A DNA stretch of 64,000 nt from Pseudovirgaria hyperparasitica (taxonomy: Eukaryota > Ascomycota > Dothideomycetes > Acrospermales > Acrospermaceae). Of the stretch, positions 37,868 through 50,700 are shown one piece after another. The stretch covers positions 516,614-580,613 of the forward strand of contig NW_022985551.1 in NCBI RefSeq assembly GCF_010093815.1. Reading direction: 5' to 3'. The position numbers and the translations under genes are program-made. How positions within the stretch are numbered: position 1 is the first letter of the stretch; the number at the start of each line of letters is the position of its first letter. The notes beneath the pieces are model-generated. The model did no database searches. It worked only from the letters and a program-made list of their open reading frames with translations, and was not told the DNA's origin.

Positions 37868-39895
37868 ATGCTCGTCGGGCGGATGTTTCGATGGCAATTA
37901 CGGCACTTCTGCGCACCCGGAACTCTCCGTACACCTTCTCAACTCCCAAACCTCTGCCGCTATACAACCCAGCAGCCGGACGCAATCCAGACGAAGAGAC
38001 GCCCAGGTCGACCACCCAAGAATGCTCCCAGCACAGAGCATGTCAAAGCAAAAAAGACGCGAAGACCACGGGTGATTACCGCATCTAAGAATGATCTAAA
38101 ACCAGAGCTCACAGGCCTTGTTGATATTTACCGCTCCCTTTCGACGCCCAGGGTGAATGTCGTGAGCCCGGAGCTATGCGGTATGTGTTACTCGCACAAG
38201 AGGGAACAAAACGTCTGACGAGTGTTTTCTGTACTAGATCTCTCCCTAGACCTGGTTAAACATAACCTGGTCGATTATGTAGGATGCGACATCATAGACA
38301 TACAACCAGGAGCGGGACTCTGGTCGGCCAGAGTCCATGAGCTCCTCAGGCCTCGCACGCATATTCTCATGGAACCAGATATGGATGCCTTCGGACCATA
38401 CCTACGACCACTTTTGGAGCGTCCCGATTCCGCTTTTAGACATGTGGCACACCCCATAGGTCTTTTGGGCTCGTATGAAAAGGCCATGCAAGAGATATCA
38501 AACACGGTGTCAGAAGGATCCCTAGATCAAGCGCCTCATCAGAGACGTCTCTTGGTTACTGGTTCTCTCATGAGTTGGAAGACAGTCTACCCGCTCTTTC
38601 CGATGGCTGGCAAGACAAGCACTACCATGGGGCGACAGCTTCTGAAGCAGTTTATCTCTTCCATATCTAACCGCTCTCTATTTCATAATAGCGGGCCAGC
38701 ACGAATGCTTCTGTGGGTCAATGAGTATGACATGTGGCCTTATCTACCGCGAAGCCTTCAAAACCCGAACAGAGCTGCAATGGGCACTCAGTTGATGACG
38801 GACATCACACAGATCGCTGGTACCAATGAGCACCGTGGGGAGGGCAAGTTCGGGCAGCGCAATGCCGCCATTGAATCTATCAGTAGTAAATTGGTTGCTT
38901 CACGCATGGCACGTACAGGCATGACCTTCCCACTAGACCGTCAGAACCTGTCATACAAAGCTGGACAGCAAGCTCAGCTTTCCGAAGATGCTCTTGTCCC
39001 CCAAGCCACTGACACAAAGCTTCGACACCACAATAGGATTCCCGAGATGAAATTATGGTTAGAAAACATCGAGAAGGAGACAGTCCTACCAGGGTTCTCA
39101 AAGAAAGCACAGGCCAGGCTTCTAGAAGCACAGGAGCAACTGGCAAGCGGAGCTATTGAAGTACCCACCGACGCAGAGTTTCGGAAAAAGAATGCCCGCT
39201 CCAAATATCCGTTCTGGGACAGGATAGGTAAAGACATTATCCGTTTCAAAAGTAACCTGAAAAAATCCGGGAAACGTGAAGACGGGTTGGCAATGCTTGA
39301 GGAAGTGTTGAGACTGGAGCGGGCCACATTCTCAGCTACATCCGAAGAAGAGCGGATCCATTTAAGAAAACAATGGGAAGTAGCAAAAGACAGACTTGAC
39401 TCCATGCGCGCCAGGCTTCCAACAAAGGACCAACTCGCTTTCTCAACAGACCACGACGAGTACGTTGGGTTGACAGGCGACCGTCCGAATTTGATGTGGG
39501 ATCGGAGGCCATTCGAGCCACTTCTCATCCTGGAGGACGAAATTTTTCCGGCCCAGGGTGCTGCCTTGGTGGATATTGTACCGAAGGAAATACGTTGCAC
39601 CGCGGACGAATATAGGCGTTTCGAAGATTTCATGATTCCCTTGCGATCTCTGGAAAATGGGAAAGTCAGGGTGGCCCTGGACACAGCAGGTCATGGTGCA
39701 AGTGAGCTGGTCGACCAAGTCGAGCTACTAAGAAATCCATACGAGGGCGGCCGGCTAGATCCTGATGACATGTACGTCAAAAATCTTACGCCAGAAATGA
39801 TTCTACAATTGAGTCGAGCATGGATGGCGTGGCCATTTCGCGACCCGACCTCGGACCGACCAAGTCACTTCGAGTTGTCTCATGAGGAAGGTTAA
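37868..39895 (+). CDS. Mitochondrial transcription factor 1 / rRNA adenine dimethylase-like protein
   Basis: Two exons, 37868-38180 and 38238-39895, with a 57-bp GT-AG intron; 656 aa. The start was chosen at MLVGRMFRWQLRHF, an Arg-rich, acid-free stretch fitting a mitochondrial presequence. A basic segment (KRRPGRPPKN, an AT-hook-like core) follows near residue 45. After the intron, VDYVGCDIIDIQPGAGLWS is the SAM-binding motif I of the KsgA/Dim1/mtTFB fold, followed by MEPD (motif II acid). NPP-type catalytic residues are not evident, consistent with a transcription-factor role over methylation. It resembles the large mtTFB-like proteins of filamentous ascomycetes that assist mitochondrial RNA polymerase. 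Convergent with bL31m. Confidence 0.75.
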
Positions 39896-40129
39896 CTGTC
39901 GCGGGAGGATGACCTCCATTGCTCAAGTATTCAGGGCGACAAACAAAATATAGAAATGTTGTACGTAAACGCCAATTGTACATAAGGCATAGGATTACAT
40001 ATATATACATGAATATTATACTGCGCCTGAATTTATGTCCATGGCCATTTATCGCTGTAGTCCATTGAGGCCCATTCAACAAGTTGCGATTTGTGATACA
40101 GGATGGAACGGTCCTATTTGACACGAACC

Positions 40130-40663
40130 TCAGCTTTTCTTTTTTATGATTTTCTGAGTCTTCGCAGCAGGCATCACCCTTTGCGACGCAGGGTCCGCGA
40201 TCAAGTCAAATAGACTTTCTTCACCTGATGCTCCTGAGCCCTCACCTGCCTGTTCATAGAGTCAGTCACCATAAGAACCCAGAGGTAGAGCACATCAGCA
40301 TTCTAAACCTACCTCTTTACCACTATCAGTCTGACCATCCCAACCTCGTCCAAACTTGTCTCTGAAAGCCTTCAACCGACCCGCCTCATCTACTTCCAGA
40401 TTGACTAAAGAAGTATCTGATGGGTTCCATAGCGCAGAGTTTCGGCGGTCTTTCATTGACACATAGACGGCTTTAGGTGATGTTGTACGGTGTACATAGG
40501 ATGAGCCGTCCGAGAGAGTTACGAGTTGCGTGAAAGTATATGGGCGCTTCGGGCGTTTGATGATTGTCGCATGTCGCACTTGCGTACGCGGTAGCGATGA
40601 TAGAGAAGTCGATGCACGGAGAGATATCCGGCCAAAAGATGCTGGGGACAGAAGCGTCGACAT
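40130..40663 (-). CDS. mrpl36: Mitochondrial ribosomal protein bL31m
   Basis: Two exons, 40663-40313 and 40249-40130, with a 63-bp GT-AG intron; 156 aa. The N-terminus MSTLLSPASFGRISLRAS is basic and acid-free, a mitochondrial presequence. The core HATIIKRPKRPYTFTQLVTL then LSDGSSYVHRTTSP, NSALWNP and DEAGRLKAFRDKFGRGWD is the bacterial L31-type domain as found in fungal bL31m (yeast Mrpl36). The short second exon adds a Lys-rich tail ending KIIKKKS. The frame extends upstream to 40741 without an ATG, so 40663 is the first in-frame ATG. About 250 bp separate it from the divergent flavin-reductase-like gene, and the stop lies 234 bp from the convergent mtTFB-like gene. Confidence 0.9.
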
Positions 40664-40912
40664 TGAAGTTGGATGCGTGATGAGTGCAAGTCGTTGCGGG
40701 CGCAATAATTCTTTGATGTTGAACGGCTCGGAGGTCCGCAAATTCTTGGCGAATGGGTACTACTAAGTTATCCATCCGATGGATTCATCCATTGTCATCT
40801 ACTAATCAGCGACTCCGTCTGCCAACCTTTGGAACAGTCACAGCCCTGTATTTTCAGCGTGACGTGTAAATGGTCATGGACTGATGTTGTATGCTACAGT
40901 GTAACATCAATA

Positions 40913-42248
40913 ATGACAATCTGCCAATGTAGAGGGCCTGCGGCGCGTCAGTTCTTCAACTGCCTCTATCGATGGAGTGCGCGTTCAGGTAATGTGGGTA
41001 TACGCTGCCAGAATTACAACTTACTCTTCCACAGAGTGCCCTCCCTACAGCTGTGCTCTTGGCTCAACTCTACAACGTACGCAAGGTCTTTCGAGAACGA
41101 AATGCCGAGTCTCAATGTACCTAATACGTACTCATTCTACAATCAGAGAGATACCCCCAGTAGCGCAGAAAGAGCTAGATAGGATGAAAGGCAGTTACGA
41201 ATGGGGCGACGAACGCTTCTTGGCTGACCCTATGGTATTGCAAAGGCCACGCGAGGAGGAGATAGATGCGCTGCGGGAATCGATCGACCCGCAAATGCGA
41301 AAAGATCTTTTCATCAAAGTCTTTCGCGAGCTGATGAACCCTGTCGCTCTCATAACGGCAATCACAGAGCCTATTGAAGAAGCTGATAGTGGTAGAAAAG
41401 GATATTCAAACGTTCAGATCATGACGATAAGCTCGCTGACGTCAGTGACGGTATCGCCTGTTCCATATGTCTCTTTCAACATTAAGATTCCATCGCGCAC
41501 CTTTGATGCTATGGGGCCGCTGTTCCGCATCAGCTTGCTGGTCTGTAACAAGATAGCTGCATTCACGGCCGAGCAATTCACGATGGGCGACGCGCGGGAG
41601 ATGCTTCTAGGCTTCACGGGTTCCAAATTACCGACGCTCAAGAGCGATGACATTCGGATACCATATCTCGAAGGTGTTAGCACTGAGTCCCTTATCTGCA
41701 AAGTGGACAAAACAATGGAAGTTGGAGATCATGTCGTGGTAGTAGCAGAGGTCTTGGACGTCCGCCGCGATCAAGTCCGTGGTAGCGAGACGCGTCATCT
41801 ATACTACAGGACAGGAAGGTACGTCGATGATAACGGGGTCAGCATGCAACCACGAGAAGACGTGTACGACCAACTATGGCATGTTATTGTAGCCAAATCG
41901 ATACACTATCTTAAAGGCCCGCAGGGCCCGGATACATTGCGAGCAGAAGGACTCATAGGGATTCTCAAAGCTACAAAGATATATGAGATTAGAGATACGC
42001 AGCGGGGTACCATGCATCTGAATTTGATGCTCACGATATTGAAGCAGACTTGTCCAGAACTTCTATGTAACTTATCCGACGAAGAATTGATGAAGGGATT
42101 CCAGCCAATCCCATACGACATGTGGGAAGGTCTGGTTGCGAGCCAAAGGAAAACAGCTAGTAGCAGAAGGCCTGAGAAAAAGTCGCTCCCAAATGCCTCA
42201 GCGCCTCAAGAGAAAAGCAATCTACCAAATTCAGACATAGCTACCTAG
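40913..42248 (+). CDS. Flavin-reductase-like FMN-binding split-barrel protein
   Basis: Modelled as two exons, 40913-40988 and 41035-42248, with a 46-bp GT-AG intron (TTAC branch-like site); 429 aa. The first exon gives an Arg/Cys-containing leader that could target mitochondria. A shorter protein starting at Met 41118 or 41184 is possible, so the 5' end is uncertain. The core MNPVALITAITEP ... YSNVQIMTISSLTSVTVSPVPYVSFNIKIPSR is the flavin-reductase domain (FMN-binding split barrel), which binds FMN and often passes electrons or hydride to it. About 100 residues beyond the core are family-specific. The C-terminus turns Ser/Lys/Pro-rich. The frame stays open for another 116 codons after the TAG stop (see the next entry). 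Confidence 0.77.
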
Positions 42249-42597
42249 GGAGGTAGGAGTGTCGACGAGGCTCATCTGGAAGATTCCAAAGACACTATTT
42301 CCCCAGACGCCCTGATTGAGGAGAAAGGCTCTCAAAATACGGCCAAACGTGCGGGGAAAGAGCTTGGAAAGCGCGGTTTATCTGAAGACCCTGATCAACG
42401 GGACGCCGTCGGAACTGCTAGACCAGAGGGGCACTACAGGATTTCGGAAAACCGTCTGTCGTGCATTCACTCGGGCCAGAAGGACTCGAAGAACCAAGAA
42501 CCGATCAGAAGGTACCGAGGATGTATGTATTATATTATAACATATCAGCGTTTCCCTCAATACACGACAGGACCAGCTCCAACGCGCTCTGTGTAGA
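42249..42597 (+). other. In-frame open extension after the stop of the flavin-reductase-like gene
   Basis: Directly after the TAG (42246-42248) the same frame remains open for 116 codons, with charged, coding-like composition (SVDEAHLEDSKD, KGSQNTAKRAGKELGKRG, HSGQKDSKNQEPIRR). It could be a former C-terminus cut off by a point nonsense change, an exon joined by an undetected intron, or chance in the 3' UTR. The TAG is followed by G, not the CTA context of known fungal readthrough. Confidence 0.4.
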
Positions 42598-42949
42598 TTG
42601 GCCCAACATTCTACTTGAATCAAGTCGGTAGATCAGCCTGTATGCGATGTTATGGTTGCTCATTTGACGGTGCGGCCGACGTGCCTCCATACGTGTGTTT
42701 CTAAATTCCGGTCTAGTTCTATCTCGGCACATGTTATCCCGAGATCATGGCTACATTCACATCTACCGACCCATGCTATTATTACAGTAACTATGGGCTC
42801 CGAGCTCTAGATCTTCCGGTATCTGGGGTAATTTGTATCCCTGGTCGTGATCGACATCGTGGTGAATCCAATCGCCGACCTACATATGACTCTCTGTCAG
42901 CCCAATTCAATTTCCCCTTAACTTCCGCAGTTCCAGAGCATCATCCGAA
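42598..42949. other. Upstream region of the acetylesterase gene
   Basis: 352 bp with promoter and 5' UTR of the next gene presumed. The frame starting at 42747 overlaps the true start in another frame and is a shadow. Confidence 0.4.
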
Positions 42950-43902
42950 ATGCAATTCTCCTCTCTCATATCTCTTTCCCTTGTCCCATTGAGCCACGCC
43001 ATCCCCGTCATCTACATTGCTGGTGACTCCACCACCGCACCCGACGGCGGCCACAATGGTACCCAGGGCTGGGGTGAATACCTACAATATTCCTTCTCTG
43101 CCAACACACGTGTGAACAATTCTGCGTACGCGGGACGGTCTGCGCGTTCCTTCACGCGCGAAGGCCGCTTTGCAGCGATCGCAGAGGCACTTGTGCCCGG
43201 CGATTGGGTCATTATCGAATTCGGCATCAATGATGCCGGAATTCCACAGAACGGGAGTACAAGTACGACGGGAGACAAGGGAAGGGTGGACTGTCCGGGT
43301 AGTGGAGAGGAAGTTTGTGTTGTCACTTACAACAACGTGACCGAGTACGTGCAGACGTTTGGCACCTATGTGAAGAACGCATCGAGATTGTTTCTGGAAA
43401 AGGGAGCAAAGCTTGTGATCTCGGAGAGACTGCCTACAAACTCGTGGCAGACCGGGGAGTTCAAGTTTACGCCGAGTGTGTATGCGTATTATAGCATGTT
43501 AGTATGCCCATTAAGGGGTGCAGGCTTGGGGCCGCGACGATGCTAATGCAGATGATACAGGCTGGTGACTCAGGAGCTTGGTGGTCCAAAAGCGGGCGTT
43601 TACTTCGTTCAGCATGGACAGTACGCGGCGCAGGCGCAGAAGTTGCTTGGGAAGGATATTGTGAAGGCAAACTATCCGATGGACAACACTCATCCGGCAC
43701 CGTACCTGGCTGACATCGTAAGTTGCGCCCATCCGCACTTTCTGATTGCTAATCAACTGGAAATCAGTTCCACCAGGCTTTTGTTTTGGGTCTGAAGTGC
43801 GGTACAAGCCCGCTTGCAGATCTGATAGTAAATGCTACAGCTCGTATTGAAGGACCTCTACTGGGTACTTGTATCCAGGCGAATGCGACACTGCCCATTT
43901 GA
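42950..43902 (+). CDS. Secreted SGNH esterase, rhamnogalacturonan acetylesterase-like (CE12)
   Basis: Three exons: 42950-43497, 43561-43717, 43768-43902, with introns of 63 and 50 bp; 279 aa. A short signal peptide MQFSSLISLSLVPLSHA is followed at once by the GDSL-type block VIYIAGDSTTA with the catalytic Ser. Then come the Gly block (GWGEYLQYSF ... NSAYAGRSARSF), the Asn block FGINDAG, and near the C-terminus DNTHPAPYLADI with the Asp-x-x-His pair. Junctions fall in frame within conserved blocks. The family removes acetyl groups from rhamnogalacturonan in pectin, so a role in plant cell-wall breakdown is likely. Several N-glycosylation sequons. Two Cys pairs (DCPG...VCVV; CGTS...GTCI) may form disulfides. 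Confidence 0.9.
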
Positions 43903-44598
43903 TTAGAGACCCTGAAGTCGTTGAAGCAAGCACTAGAAAAGCAAATCCTTCAGCCAGCTGATTGATCCTCCTGGCTGGCTCAGAGGAAAATTCTGCATTG
44001 GATGATGATGTGCTTCAAGAAATCCAGTTGCCTTTGTACAGTCTACGAATATATGGCATGGTTCCCGTTGCATTTTTCCAGCCTCTGTACCCACTTCACC
44101 CCTATATATATATATCTTGTTCGACATGTTCACAGGAATGATTCTTGTGTACACAAGCTCCTGTCGCTTCCGGACTTAGTCGACACAGACACTGCCATTT
44201 GTATCACGTCTTACGATAACTCCCTTCAATACAAGGCCCCTAGCGTAAATCTAAGCAAGTGCCATATTGTCGATTCAATTTACTCGCACTACTGATAATG
44301 AGCTATCAGCTGTAGTCGTCTCCCTTCATAGGGCTCAGTTTTAACATCACATATTGATGAGAATCTACTTGTGCCTCGGGAGAAACCGAACCTTCGAACA
44401 CTGCACAAACTTTCTTTTATGTTGGCACCGGTGCCGTCGGTCCGTCCGGACATGTTTGATGTCGGTGTTGGCAAGAACTAGTGTTGGCAAGAACTATTTC
44501 ATAATCGAACTCAATGGGCCGTTGACCTGGATTGTTGTGTCAATAGGCTTAAGTATACTAGTATGGAATCTGCGAGTTCAGGAACTACGTTGTCTATG
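43903..44598. other. Intergenic before the second transposon block
   Basis: About 700 bp of ordinary composition. The small frames here (44002-44626) lack support. No RNA gene seen. Confidence 0.5.
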
Positions 44599-44603
44599 CA
44601 TCG

Positions 44604-44998
44604 AAGATCCTCACACTACTGTGTGATATAGATTGTGATTCTAGCGTCAAGGCAACTTAAGTCATAAACCACCTAAGGACTTTAGAGTATTATAGGGCAT
44701 TAAATTATATAGAGACTTTATAAGTAGAGGAAGGCATAACCTCAAGTCGAGCTATTAAGAATTATAACTATATTATAGATATCTAGTACGTTATAGCTAG
44801 GAGAATAAGATTATTAAACTTAATATTCGGGCTCGCCTCTTTAATAATAGATACTTCTATATAATATATTCTACCTCTTAAAATATAAAATAAATACCTA
44901 ATAGAGAGATAAAGAACTATAAGGATAAATATAATATAGTATAGAAAAATAAATTAATAGAAAGAAAACTATAGACTATAATCTAGTCTAAGTATAAG
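44604..44998 (+). repeat. About 500-bp repeat unit, copy 1, left part
   Basis: Left portion of a repeat that recurs at about 53206-53586 (from CACTACTGTGTGATATAG to AGTCTAAGTATAAG). Copy 1 is split by the family A Gypsy element, whose insertion site duplicated ATAAG (44994-44998 and 53082-53086). The sequence CATCG precedes it (44599-44603) and also follows copy 2 (53706-53710), a candidate 5-bp target duplication of the compound repeat. Ends are loosely inverted (AGATCCTCAC versus AGAATCTCAC read from the far end). Family unknown. Confidence 0.8.
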
Positions 44999-45236
44999 TG
45001 TAAAGAGTGAAGACGTGGGATAGTAGTCTAACAGTTTATAGAGAGACATAGGAATGTATTTATAGAGTAATCTTACTCTTATATAAGGTTAATTCCTAAC
45101 GAGTAGGAATTAGTTTATACGGTCCACTTATATAGTAACCTCGCTTAACTTAGCTAACTTAACCTAGCTCTAGCCACTACGTGGCTATATAGATTAGAAT
45201 AGTCTATATAGGTCTATTATAGTTCCCGTCCTAATA
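44999..45236 (-). repeat. LTR of family A element (3' LTR by coding strand)
   Basis: 238 bp, from TGTAAAGAG to CTAATA on the plus strand, preceded by the target duplication ATAAG. Confidence 0.92.
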
Positions 45237-47700
45237 ATATCCTTCTTCTTTTTATACTTCGCCCCGAAGCACTTAAGTATATATAATTCTAAGTCTCTAT
45301 AATCTATCGTGTACCTATATATCCGTGACTAAGTTCCTATAATATTATAACTATTCTTAATATAGGTGAACTCGAGATTCTAGTTTACTTTTACTAGTTT
45401 ATACACGCGCTTATCCCTTACTTCGTGGCTACTACCTAGGATATATAATCGCTACTTTAGTCGAGTATATATTTAGCTTCGCTTGCCTTTAATTTTATTC
45501 TCTAGTATATCCACCTCGCTCTTAAGGTAAGTTATTAATTTATATACTATCTTCCCTAGTTTAGGTTTAGAAGGGTCTATAGTAGTCTATTCTTATTAGA
45601 ACCGGTCTAATATAACCTATTCGCGTTATTATAGTTACTGATTTAGCTTCGTTAATCGCCGTTAAGGGTAGATAAATATTCCTTCCTTAGATCTCTAGCT
45701 AACGTGTATATATAGATATCTAATACTAGTCCTATCTCTAAGTCTACCTTCTCCTCTTATAAGACTCGCTCTAAAGGTATCGTCTCCTCCCTAGCCACGC
45801 CGGCTAAGAAGTCTACCTATCGCGGTAGTATAAAGGCGCGCTCTAAGTCGGAGAAGAGAGTAGTTAGGGCTACTACTACTACTACCTCTACTACTAATAT
45901 AGCTACTAGTCGCTCTAATCTAGGTAATCCTAGTACTAAACTTATAGATAAAGTAGTTATAGGTTCCCCTCTCGCTCTAAAGCGTACGCCGTCTACTCTA
46001 CCTCCTCTAGAGGATAAAGAAGATCTCGTTATAAATGATGATTGCGAGCCCTCGCGCTTACCCACGCCGCTATCTTACCGCTCTTCCTTCCGGTCTAATA
46101 TAGACCGATTTAGTCGCTCTAGGTCCTTTTAGGACCTTAATATTTACTCTAAACCCTAGCCTACTAATAATAAGGCCTAGGTTACTGAGGATACTAAACG
46201 TAGTCGCGGTTTACGCTATAGGAAAATAGCGAACTATAGTTCGATATACTATATATATATTAAGGGCTATACGGCCGGCTCTAAATATCTCTTTCGCTCT
46301 AACTCTAGTATTAGCTACTACTCTACTAACCGTAACGGGCCTATATACCCTATCTTTACTCTATCTATCTACTACTACCGCTATACCGTAACTAGTAAGA
46401 CTTATCTATAGATAAGTATAATAGGCTATCTTAATCTAGTATAATCTAAAGTAGTCCGCGCTAATATATTCTTAGGTTTCTATATATATATAAGATATAT
46501 ATAATGACCTTCGCGTCCGTGAGACCCTCGGGGGTCCTTATAGTTATCTATCTACTATATAGAGGGAGTTTAGGGAGCGCTATAAGCTCTTCCTAGAGGT
46601 TATTAAAGTATAAGTTATAAATACGTTAATTATTTTTAATATCTATTAATTTTTCTAGCCGCCGCGAGATCCCTAGTGCCTAGGCTACCTATTCTAGGGA
46701 GTCTATCCTAGCTATAGAGGCCGTAGAGAGGATTTACTCTATCCCCCCCCGTCCATCTCGCGCTACTAATGGATCTTATAAGAGGTCTACTATTTCTCCC
46801 TCTAAGTCGCCTTATAAGAGGGTATATATTCTCTTCTAGATTATTCTAGATTATATTAGCTAACTTTAGACCTAGTCGCTACGCTCCGGCGCTTAAGGCT
46901 CTTCCCTCTAGGCTCTAACGGATCGGGTTATTACTCTAGAGACTAAGGTTATTATCCTCCGCCGCTATATTATATAGTTAGAGAGGACTATACTAGAGGT
47001 TAGGACGGATAATAAGATAGAGGAGTAGCTCTATGGTTCTAGCTCTATAGGTTTGGCTCTGTGTATTGGCTCTATGGTCTAGCTCTATATATTAGGTCTA
47101 TGTCTAGCTCTATATATTCTAGATCTACTATAGGTGGTGCGCGCCGGCTCTATTTACCTGGCTTTTATCCGTTTTAGTCCTTTTTAGACCGTTTAGATAC
47201 CTATCGGCTAGTTTCTAGTAATTTAATTCTTAACTTAACGATATTATATGTGCGCTCGCTTAGCTTATAACTATCGGTTTCTATATTCTGATTTTCCTTA
47301 AGTTATCTAAGTGTAGGCACCGTATATAAATTAGTTTATCTCTATGAATTCTATTAGAGTACCTAAACCAGTGGCCTAGTAGTTATTAGTTCGGGTACTC
47401 TAACCTTTTATATTTCGTGTTAAGAGTTTAATTCTATAGTAGGGTACCTTTTTTTAGGTTCTTAGTCCTATGTTTTTCTCGTGTATAATGGTCTATGTTA
47501 GTCTATTCTAGACTCTTCTATGTTATTCTATTATGGTATGTCGCGTTACGTTCCTAAAATGGTTATTTATACTTTCTTCGCGTCTAGTAACTATATAATA
47601 CTTAAATTATAGGGCTGCTATATAGAGTTTTCCTAGTGCGCGTCTAGATTTCCTAGTTTAGTACTTCGTTCTCTACGGTATCCTTCTTCTTTTTATAACG
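45237..47700. other. Unassigned part of family A between chromodomain and 3' LTR
   Basis: About 2.4 kb, beyond what a standard Gypsy element needs. Coding-like stretches are present (for example 45.7-46.4 kb), but open pieces occur on both strands, so the orientation is not decided. Near 47.03-47.13 kb there is a short tandem array of TCTAGCTCTAT-like units. No domain recognised. Fossil. Confidence 0.5.
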
Positions 47701-50700
47701 ACCGCGATGTTACTATACTTATATTAATAATACGCTATTCTATATCTTTTACTTATACGCAGCCATTATAGAACTTAAGATATATACCGCTGGTTCCTAG
47801 GTATCCTCGTCCTTAGTGTAGTCCGTCTAATAGATTCTATATTTCTAAACACCGTCTTTATTAATTCTATGTTCGATATTATGGTCTACTTTAAATATAT
47901 CTAGTCTATCTTAGGGTATAATAGAGTATAACTATATATTCATGCGGCTATACACGTTAGGTCGAAATCTTTCGAGTAGTAAGACGTGGAACACGTTATA
48001 GATTCTTATATCACTTCCTAAGTCGAGCTCGTAGGCTCTTATACCGATATAATGTTTAATTCGGAAGGGACCAGCCATTTTATAATTGAGCTTCTTATTT
48101 ACTCGCGATATTCATATATTATAAATATTAAGAAGGACCTTATCGCCCTCCTCGTACGTCTAATCCTTAGCTAATCTATTATAGTACTTTATATATAAGT
48201 CGTTTACTTATTAGATTATAGCGCGATAGTTACGTATGGTTTCGAAGATTTTAATCGCTAATTCCTAAGCGTGCACGTTCACGTCTATTATTTAATTAAA
48301 TTAGACCGTCTAAGGCTTAAAACCTATCCTTAGACTACGTCCGAGGTTCGCCTAGAAAGGTATAATATCTATTATACTATAACGACTATTATTATATACG
48401 AACTCTACTATACTTAGTAGGGAGGCCTAGTCGTCCTACTCGAAATTATAGAATACGTGTAGATAGGCCTCGAGCGTCTGGTTCTATCGCTCTATCTAGC
48501 TATCTATCTAAGGATGAAATACTATAGATATGTTTCTATTTATACTTACTATTTCGTAGAATAATATCTAGAATTTAGACGTGAAGGTACTTCCTCGGTC
48601 CGTAATAATCCTTTTTAGTATACTATAGACCTTAATAATCTTATTCGAGAATACCTACGCTAGTTCTTTAGATATAATCGTCTTCTATACCGGGATATAC
48701 CTAGATATCTTTATAAGTCTATCCACGATAATAAGAATAGAATTATAACTTATCCTAAGTATCTCGCTTAGAGGTAAGTTAACTATAAAGTCTATAGTAA
48801 CGTCTTCCTATATAAAGAGGGGGGCTAAAAGAGGCTGTAAATTCCTATATAGCTTGTGCCTAGGGGCCTTCGTTCTTTAATAAATCGGATAAGTAGCTAT
48901 CTATTCTTTAATATACTTAGGTATATCTTTCTAAAAATAATACTAACGAATTAAGCTTAGGGTACGTATATACCTAAAGTGTCCTACTAGGTTAGCGTTA
49001 TAGTATCGGCTAACTACGTTAAATTATATATTACCCGTCGGTATATAGTACTTTCTATTATAGTAAAGTAAGCCGTCCATAAAGGTCTACTTATAGTCTA
49101 CTTTAGTCCGTAATAACCTATCTTACTATATTTTATATAACTTTAAAACTATCGGGTCTATCTTCTATAGATCCACGATTAACTAGGCGAGGTTAATTAG
49201 ATATTTATACCGGGTATTATCGCCCTTCCCGATAGCGCTAATAAACGGCCTACTAGGGACTTTAGTACCGTGTCTTTGGTTACTAGCTTTAGTCTTAGAG
49301 ATTCGATTACTAGTATCGACGTTAGCATCTCGCTAATCGCCTAATAACTTAAAATCTAACCTCGTCCTTAAGAGTTAGGCCTATAGCTACTCTAGGACCC
49401 TATAGCTACTATAATCCTAGGCGCCTTCTTTATAGTTAGGTCTTCTTAATATTCTATTAGCTAGGTTTATACTTCTAGATTAATAGTAGATTATAAAGTA
49501 AAAGTTCGTAAGCTACTTAGTCTATCGGACCTATTAACGGTTTAAAACTATCATACTTATAAACCCCTTTAAGTTATAGTAATTAGTTAGTAACTCGATA
49601 TTATATATAGTACCTTTAAGATAATATCGCTACTATTTAAATAACTCTACTATTACTAGTAGCTCTTAGTTATAGATAGTATATCTAGTCTTAATATCGA
49701 CTATTTTGCGTGAGAAGAACGCAACTAGATACCATTAGATCTTTTTAGACTTAGTTAGTCTAGGCTAGGAGAGAATGCCTAAGATTATAAATTCTAACGC
49801 GTCGGTTTTAACGCGGATAGGTTTAGTTAGGTCGAAGTATACTAGTAATAGAGTAGTTATAAATACCTCTTTGATTTTCTCGAAGGAGGCCCTTTCGCCT
49901 TCTAATAATTCTATAGACTACGATTTAATATTACGCTATTTCTATCTACCGCGGACCGTAATAGACGAATCTATAGTAGTAGTACACGTGTTAAGTAGTG
50001 CTACTAGCCGGGAGAAATACTTAACGAATTTTTAGTAGTAATTAGCGAATCTAATAAAGACACGTATATCTTAAACTAATTTTAGTTTAGGCTAGTCCAC
50101 AATAGTAGCGACCCTGTCCCTTTCTATGGTTATACCTTAATTAGTAATAACGAAGCCAAGGAAGTTAACGTGGTCCTAGTGGAACTTATATTTAGATAGC
50201 TTAATATATAGCTTATGTTTTTCTAGCCTATCTAGGACTACGCGTACGTGCTAGATATATTCTTCTTTATTATTAGAGAAGATAAGGATGTTATTAAGGT
50301 ATATAATGCACGTCGTGTCGAGTAGGCCTACTAGCGCGTTATTAATATACGCTTAGAAGGTTCCTAGCGCGTTAGTTAGTCTAAAAGGGACTACTATATA
50401 CTTAAAGTGTCTATAACGGGTCCTAAACGCCGTTTTCTACTTATCGCCCTTCTTAATATATAGGCGGTAGTAGACGTCGTATAGATCGAGCTTAGTAAAG
50501 ATCTTCGCGCGCCCTAGTCTATTAATAGACTTAGAGATAAGAGGTAGTAGGTAACGATTCTTTTATATAATATTATTTAGACTATAGTAGTCAATATATA
50601 GACGGAGACTCCTATTCTTCTTCTTTATAAAGAGGATTAGAGCTCCGGCTAGAGATATACTAGGCCTAATCTATTCTCGCGTAAGGTTCTTTTTAATATA

